Shown: positions 6,976 to 10,615 of the stretch, piece by piece
Numbering within the stretch: the first letter of the stretch is position 1
How the letters are laid out: every line of letters starts with the position of its first letter
NCBI GenBank assembly: GCA_041446545.1
Contig: JBGOEJ010000040.1
Span: 1-10,615 of the forward strand
Reading direction: 5' to 3'
Length of the DNA: 10,615 nt
Origin: Fervidibacter canadensis
GTDB lineage: Bacteria > Armatimonadota > Fervidibacteria > Fervidibacterales > Fervidibacteraceae
Program-made: the position numbers and the translations under genes
Notes under the pieces: generated by a model
The model's database searches: none
What the model saw: the letters and a program-made list of their open reading frames with translations, nothing else
What the model was told of the DNA's origin: nothing

Positions 6976-7788
6976 GTGGCAGAAAGAGTGCGGATATTAT
7001 TCGTCGGCGATGTCGTCGGGCGGACGGGACGACGAGCCATCAAAGAGTGGCTTCCCGTTTTGCGCAAGGAACTGGCGCTGGACTTCATCATCGCCAACGG
7101 GGAGAACGCTGCTGGCGGGATGGGCATCACCGAAGCGACGGCGAAGGAATTGTTTGAGGCGGGCGTTGATTGCCTCACGACGGGCAACCATGTCTGGCAG
7201 CAAAAGGAAGCCCTGCAATTGCTGACCCGCGAAAACCGCATCCTGCGTCCCGCCAATTTCCCGCCCGAAGCGCCCGGCTGTGGCTGGTTCGTCGCCCCGC
7301 TGAAAGGCGGGAAAGGGCACATCGCCGTCATCAACCTGATGGGGCAAGTCTTCATGAAGCCGATTTTAGATTGCCCCTTCCGCACCTTAGATGCCGTGTT
7401 GGAGCAGTTGCACCCCAAAACGCCGCTGGTCATCGTGGACTTCCACGCCGAAGCGACCAGCGAAAAACAAGCCTTCGCTTTCTACGCCGACGGGCGGGTG
7501 ACCGCCGTCATCGGAACCCACACCCATGTCCAAACCGCCGACGAACGCCTCTTGCCAAGCGGCACCGCCTTCATCACCGATGTCGGGATGACGGGCGCTA
7601 TTCATAGCGTCATCGGGATGCGGGTCAACGAAGTGCTGTATCACTTCACGACGAAACTGCCGTCCCGTTTTGAAGTGGCGTCGGGGCGGGCGTGGCTTTG
7701 CGCTGTGCTTATTGAAGCCGATGCGGAAACGGGCAAAGCCCTTTCCATCCAGCGCCTCATCAAAGAGAGCGATGGCGGGAAGGAGTGA
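6976..7788 (+). CDS. ymdB: YmdB/TIGR00282-family metallophosphoesterase (2',3'-cyclic nucleotide phosphodiesterase-like)
   Basis: The 270-residue cytoplasmic dinuclear metal phosphoesterase matches the family in length. The expected metal and catalytic residues are all visible: D12 in LFVGDVVG, E43-N44 in IIANGENAAGG, N71-H72 in TTGNHVW, H157 in VDFHAEATSEK, and H182 and H184 in IGTHTHVQTAD. ITDVGMTG (200-207) is a further family block. In Bacillus the homologue hydrolyses cyclic nucleotides and influences biofilm and motility gene expression; in Deinococcus the structure shows the same metal site. The role here is unknown. The GTG start is chosen for its Shine-Dalgarno at 6963-6967. The stop (TGA 7786-7788) lies 5 bases before the ATG of the sugar ABC ATPase gene, whose Shine-Dalgarno GGAAGGAG is inside this gene's last codons, so the two are probably co-translated. 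Confidence 0.92.
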   Translation: MAERVRILFVGDVVGRTGRRAIKEWLPVLRKELALDFIIANGENAAGGMGITEATAKELFEAGVDCLTTGNHVWQQKEALQLLTRENRILRPANFPPEAPGCGWFVAPLKGGKGHIAVINLMGQVFMKPILDCPFRTLDAVLEQLHPKTPLVIVDFHAEATSEKQAFAFYADGRVTAVIGTHTHVQTADERLLPSGTAFITDVGMTGAIHSVIGMRVNEVLYHFTTKLPSRFEVASGRAWLCAVLIEADAETGKALSIQRLIKESDGGKE

Positions 7789-7793
7789 CGGCG

Positions 7794-9320
7794 ATGGCGT
7801 TTCTTGAGATGCGCCAAGTCACCAAGCGCTTTCCCGGCGTCTTGGCGCTGGACAGAGTAGATTTCAGCGCCGAGCGGGGCGAAGTGCACGCCATCGTCGG
7901 TCAAAACGGGGCTGGCAAGTCCACGCTGATGAAAATCCTCGGCGGCGCCTACAGCGACTACGAAGGCGAAATTTTGCTGGACGGCAAACCTGTCTCCATC
8001 CGCTCGCCCAAAGAGGCGTTGAAAGCGGGCATCGCCGTCATCTATCAGGAACTTGCCCTCGTCCCTGACATGACCGTCGCCGAAAACATCTTTTTGGGGC
8101 GCGAGCCGACCAAGTGGGGCTTGGTAGATTTTCGGCGGATGTGCGAGGAAGCGGCGAAAGTGCTGGCGGCGTTAGACAAAACCATTGACCCTGAGGCAAA
8201 AGTGCGGGAGTTGCCCGTCGGCAAGCAGCAACTGGTGGAAATCGCCAAAGCCCTCTCCCAAAACGCCCGCATCCTCATCATGGACGAACCGACCTCCGCC
8301 TTGACGGAAGCGGAGACGCAGAAACTTTACGACATCATCCGCCGCCTCAAAGAAGGCGGGACGACGGTGTTGTATGTGTCGCATCGGCTGCGGGAAGTGT
8401 TCGCCATTTGCGACCGCATCACCGTCCTGCGAGACGGGCGGAAAGTCGGGACGGTGCGCGTCGCCGAGACCGACCCGAAAACCGTCGTGGCGATGATGGT
8501 GGGGCGGGAGATGGAAGAAGAAGTTGCCGAACAAGTCAGCGTCTCCGCCGCACCTGTTGTCTTGGAAGTGCGAAACTTGACTTTGGTGGACGCTGCCAAC
8601 CCGCAAAAACGGTTGCTAAATGGCGTGACGCTGACAGTGCGTCGGGGCGAAATCGTCGGCATCTTCGGGTTGCTGGGAGCAGGACGCTCGGAACTTTTGC
8701 TGACCCTTTTCGGAGCGCCGCCGGGCATCGTCGTCAGCGGAGAAGTGCGGTTAGATGGTCAACCCATCCGCTTTCGTTCACCGATGGACGCCATCAAAGC
8801 CGGCGTCGGCTTGGTCACCGAAGACCGAAAGACAACGGGGCTGATTTTGACGATGACGGCAGGGCATAACATCTCCCTCGCTGCCCTGCCGCTGTTTTCT
8901 CCCTTCCAATGGGTGCAACGGCGGCAAGAAGAGCAAGCCATCTTCAGCGCTTACGAGCGGTTGAACATTCAACCGCCGATGCCTTCTATGCCCGTCGTCA
9001 ACTTGTCGGGAGGCAACCAGCAAAAGGTGCTGTTGAGCCGATGGCTGTTGGTTAAGCCGAAGGTGTTGCTCTTGGACGAACCGACACGGGGCGTGGATGT
9101 CGGGGCACGGGCGGAGTTGTATCGCTTCATCCGTCGCCTCGCCCACGAAGAAGGAGTCAGCGTCCTTTTTGCCTCATCAGAGTCGCCCGAAGTGTTGGCG
9201 CTCGCCGACCGTATCCTCGTCATGCACCAAGGGCATATCGTCGCCGAGTTCCCTCCCACCGCCCCCGAAGAGCACATCCTCCTTTACGCCACCGGCGGTC
9301 ACTTAGCCTCTGCCTCTTGA
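7794..9320 (+). CDS. Sugar ABC transporter ATP-binding protein, double-domain (RbsA/MglA/XylG type)
   Basis: The 508-residue protein has two ABC domains, as in ribose, galactose and xylose importers and their nucleoside relatives. Domain 1 has Walker A GQNGAGKST (36-44), Q-loop Q85, a signature region LPVGKQQLVEIAKAL (140-154, not the canonical LSGGQ), Walker B ILIMDEPTSAL (160-170) and switch H197. Domain 2 has the degenerate Walker A GLLGAGRSE, lacking the catalytic lysine (292-300). It also has a canonical LSGGNQQ signature (404-410), Walker B VLLLDEPTRGVD (424-435) and SSE in place of the switch histidine (461-463). This asymmetry, with one active and one degenerate ATP site, is normal for the family. 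ATG 7794 is preferred over the in-frame GTG 7785 because GGAAGGAG lies 8 bases before it. No sugar permease or binding protein is in the window: the next gene points the other way, so partners must be encoded elsewhere. The stop overlaps the convergent repeat gene by 22 bases. Confidence 0.93.
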   Translation: MAFLEMRQVTKRFPGVLALDRVDFSAERGEVHAIVGQNGAGKSTLMKILGGAYSDYEGEILLDGKPVSIRSPKEALKAGIAVIYQELALVPDMTVAENIFLGREPTKWGLVDFRRMCEEAAKVLAALDKTIDPEAKVRELPVGKQQLVEIAKALSQNARILIMDEPTSALTEAETQKLYDIIRRLKEGGTTVLYVSHRLREVFAICDRITVLRDGRKVGTVRVAETDPKTVVAMMVGREMEEEVAEQVSVSAAPVVLEVRNLTLVDAANPQKRLLNGVTLTVRRGEIVGIFGLLGAGRSELLLTLFGAPPGIVVSGEVRLDGQPIRFRSPMDAIKAGVGLVTEDRKTTGLILTMTAGHNISLAALPLFSPFQWVQRRQEEQAIFSAYERLNIQPPMPSMPVVNLSGGNQQKVLLSRWLLVKPKVLLLDEPTRGVDVGARAELYRFIRRLAHEEGVSVLFASSESPEVLALADRILVMHQGHIVAEFPPTAPEEHILLYATGGHLASAS

Positions 9321-10615
9321 CCTCCCTTGCTTCGCTTCACCGCCATGATGGCAGCGAGCGCTAGAAGGCGTGCAGTAGGGTCATCAATTGTTTCCGCCAC
9401 TTCAACGGCAAGGTCAAATTGCCCCGCTTTCGCCATCGCTTCGGCGATGTCCCTGAGCGCCTCAGAACGAACCCTTGCGCCTTCAATCTTTTGGGCAACT
9501 TGGAGGGCAAGGTCAAATTGACCCGCTTTCGCCATCGCATAGGCGATGCCACTGAGCGCCTCAGAACGAACCCTTGCGACTTCAATCTTTTGGGCGACTT
9601 GGAGGGCACGGTCAAATTGCCCCGCTTCCGCCATCGCATAGGCGATGAACCTGAGCGCCCAAGAACGAACCCATTCGTCTTCAATCTTTTGGGCAACTTG
9701 GAGGGCACGGTCAAATTGCCCCGCTTCCGCCATCGCATAGGCGATGTCCCTGAGCGCCTTAGAACGAACCCATTCGCCTTCAATCTTCTGGGCAACTTGG
9801 AAGGCACGGTCAAATTGACCCGCTTTCGCCATCGCATAGGCGATGTCCCTGAGCGCCTCAGAACGAACCCTTGCGACTTCAATCTTTTGGGCGACTTGGA
9901 GGGCACGGTCAAATTGACCCGCTTTCACCATCGCTTCGGCGATGAACCTGAGCGCCAAAGAACGCTCCCCTGCGACTTCAATCTTCTGGGCAACTTGGAG
10001 GGCACGGTCAAATTGCCCCGCTTTCGCCATCGCATAGGCGATGTCCCTGAGCGCCTCAGAACGCTCCCTTGCGTCTTCAATCTTCTGGGCGACTTGGAGG
10101 GCGAGTTGAAAGGTTTCGTTAGCCCGTTCCGTTTGCCCTGCTTTCACCATCGCTTCGGCGATGTCCCTGAGCGCCTCAGAACGAACCCATGCGCCTTCAA
10201 TCTTCTGGGCGGCTTGGAAGGCAAGGTCAAATTGCCCCGCTTTCACCATCGCTTCGGCGATGTCCCTGAGCGCCTCAGAACGAACCCATGCGCCTTCAAT
10301 CTTCTGGGCGGCTTGGAAGGCAAGGTCAAATTGCCCCGCTTTCACCACCGCTTCGGCGATGAACCTGAGCGCCAAAGAACGCTCCCCTGCGACTTCAATC
10401 TTCTGGGCAACTTGGAGGGCAAGGTCAAATTGCCCCGCTTTCGCCATCGCATAGGCGATGAACCTGAGCGCCAAAGAACGCTCCCCTGCGACTTCAATCT
10501 TCTGGGCAACTTGGAGGGCACGGTCAAATTGCCCCGCTTCCGCCATCGCTTCGGCGATGAACCTGAACGCCTCAGAACGAACCCATGCGACTTTAATCTT
10601 CTGGGCGGCTTGGAA
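9299..10615 (-). CDS. TPR-like 33-residue repeat protein (partial, N-terminus beyond the right edge)
   Basis: I do not recognise a named family. The frame is open from the right edge (10615) to TGA at 9299-9301, giving 438 visible residues. ATG 10546 is internal, because the preceding 23 codons continue the same repeat. Apart from the last 15 or so residues, the visible protein is a tandem array of a 33-residue unit with consensus AGQFDxALQVAQKIE, then x-x-x-x-R-S-x-AL-x-x-IAxAMxK. The helix-turn-helix-like spacing of small residues (AxxxAMxKAGQxxxALxxA) resembles TPR repeats, so an alpha-solenoid protein-protein interaction scaffold is likely. One unit (10141-10022) has seven extra residues, giving AGQTERANETFQLALQ. 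The last unit (from 9427) is divergent and ends in a lysine- and glutamate-rich tail. No signal peptide, membrane segment or catalytic domain is visible; any would lie in the missing N-terminus. Confidence 0.85.
   Translation of the reverse strand, partial: FQAAQKIKVAWVRSEAFRFIAEAMAEAGQFDRALQVAQKIEVAGERSLALRFIAYAMAKAGQFDLALQVAQKIEVAGERSLALRFIAEAVVKAGQFDLAFQAAQKIEGAWVRSEALRDIAEAMVKAGQFDLAFQAAQKIEGAWVRSEALRDIAEAMVKAGQTERANETFQLALQVAQKIEDARERSEALRDIAYAMAKAGQFDRALQVAQKIEVAGERSLALRFIAEAMVKAGQFDRALQVAQKIEVARVRSEALRDIAYAMAKAGQFDRAFQVAQKIEGEWVRSKALRDIAYAMAEAGQFDRALQVAQKIEDEWVRSWALRFIAYAMAEAGQFDRALQVAQKIEVARVRSEALSGIAYAMAKAGQFDLALQVAQKIEGARVRSEALRDIAEAMAKAGQFDLAVEVAETIDDPTARLLALAAIMAVKRSKGGQEAEAK
9302..10615 (-). 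repeat. 99-bp tandem repeat array within the TPR-like gene
   Basis: Reading on the minus strand, unit boundaries fall at 10537, 10438, 10339, 10240, 10141, 10021, 9922, 9823, 9724, 9625, 9526 and 9427. All units are 99 bases except 10141-10022 (120 bases) and the degenerate terminal one. A further partial unit reaches the right edge. Units 10339-10241 and 10240-10142 are identical over all 99 bases. Units 10438-10340 and 10021-9923 differ at only two positions despite being about 400 bases apart, and units 9922-9824 and 9625-9527 differ at three. The pattern fits tandem duplication plus internal exchange. Confidence 0.9.

Noticed and set aside
8670..8700. Loss of the Walker A lysine in the second ABC domain of the sugar ATPase
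   Set aside because: A degenerate GLxGAGR Walker A in domain 2 is the normal state in RbsA/MglA-type proteins, so it is not evidence of inactivation.
9327..10454. Plus-strand open frames across the repeat array
   Set aside because: They are mirror images of the 99-bp repeats, whose period is a multiple of three so that open antisense frames persist. The minus-strand frame is continuous and has the TPR-like pattern.
9302..10615. CRISPR array
   Set aside because: The repeats are directly contiguous with no unique spacers, have a 99-bp period and are in frame within one coding sequence.

Overview
The window looks like chromosomal DNA from a diderm (Gram-negative-type) bacterium of moderately high GC. 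The diderm reading rests on a lipobox substrate-binding protein and a signal-peptide protein that resembles an outer-membrane barrel. TTG and GTG starts with strong AAAGGAGG-type ribosome binding sites are frequent. Gene style and G/C-rich intergenic repeats resemble what I associate with Armatimonadota/Fervidibacter-like thermophiles. That is a weak impression and cannot be confirmed from the sequence alone.

Left part (1-4675, minus strand): a branched-chain amino-acid-type (Liv/HAAT) ABC uptake operon reads right to left. It has a lipoprotein substrate-binding protein (3494-4675), the LivH permease (2575-3486), and a LivM permease fused to the LivG ATPase (716-2578). A K+-ATPase subunit gene, kdpA, follows after only 10 bases. 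No livF is present where it is usually found. kdpA is broken: its reading frame shifts near 121-139, and the linker between two conserved blocks is far too short, which points to an out-of-frame deletion.

Middle (4676-6975): a 303-base divergent intergenic region carries short degenerate direct repeats. It is followed on the plus strand by a DedA-family membrane protein (TTG start), a small secreted probable beta-barrel protein coupled to it by an ATGA overlap, and a three-TM DUF4337-type membrane protein.

Right part (6976-10615): a YmdB/TIGR00282-type metallophosphoesterase lies just upstream of an RbsA/MglA-type double ABC ATPase for sugar import. No sugar permease or binding protein is visible in the window. 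The ATPase gene meets, tail to tail and with a 22-base overlap, a minus-strand gene made almost entirely of 33-residue (99-bp) TPR-like repeats. That gene runs off the right edge. Two of its units are identical base for base, so the array has been duplicating recently.

Most of the window is ordinary transport and envelope housekeeping. The parts most worth a second look are the 99-bp repeat gene, the disrupted kdpA, the LivM-LivG fusion without livF, and the overlapping convergent ends at 9299-9320.
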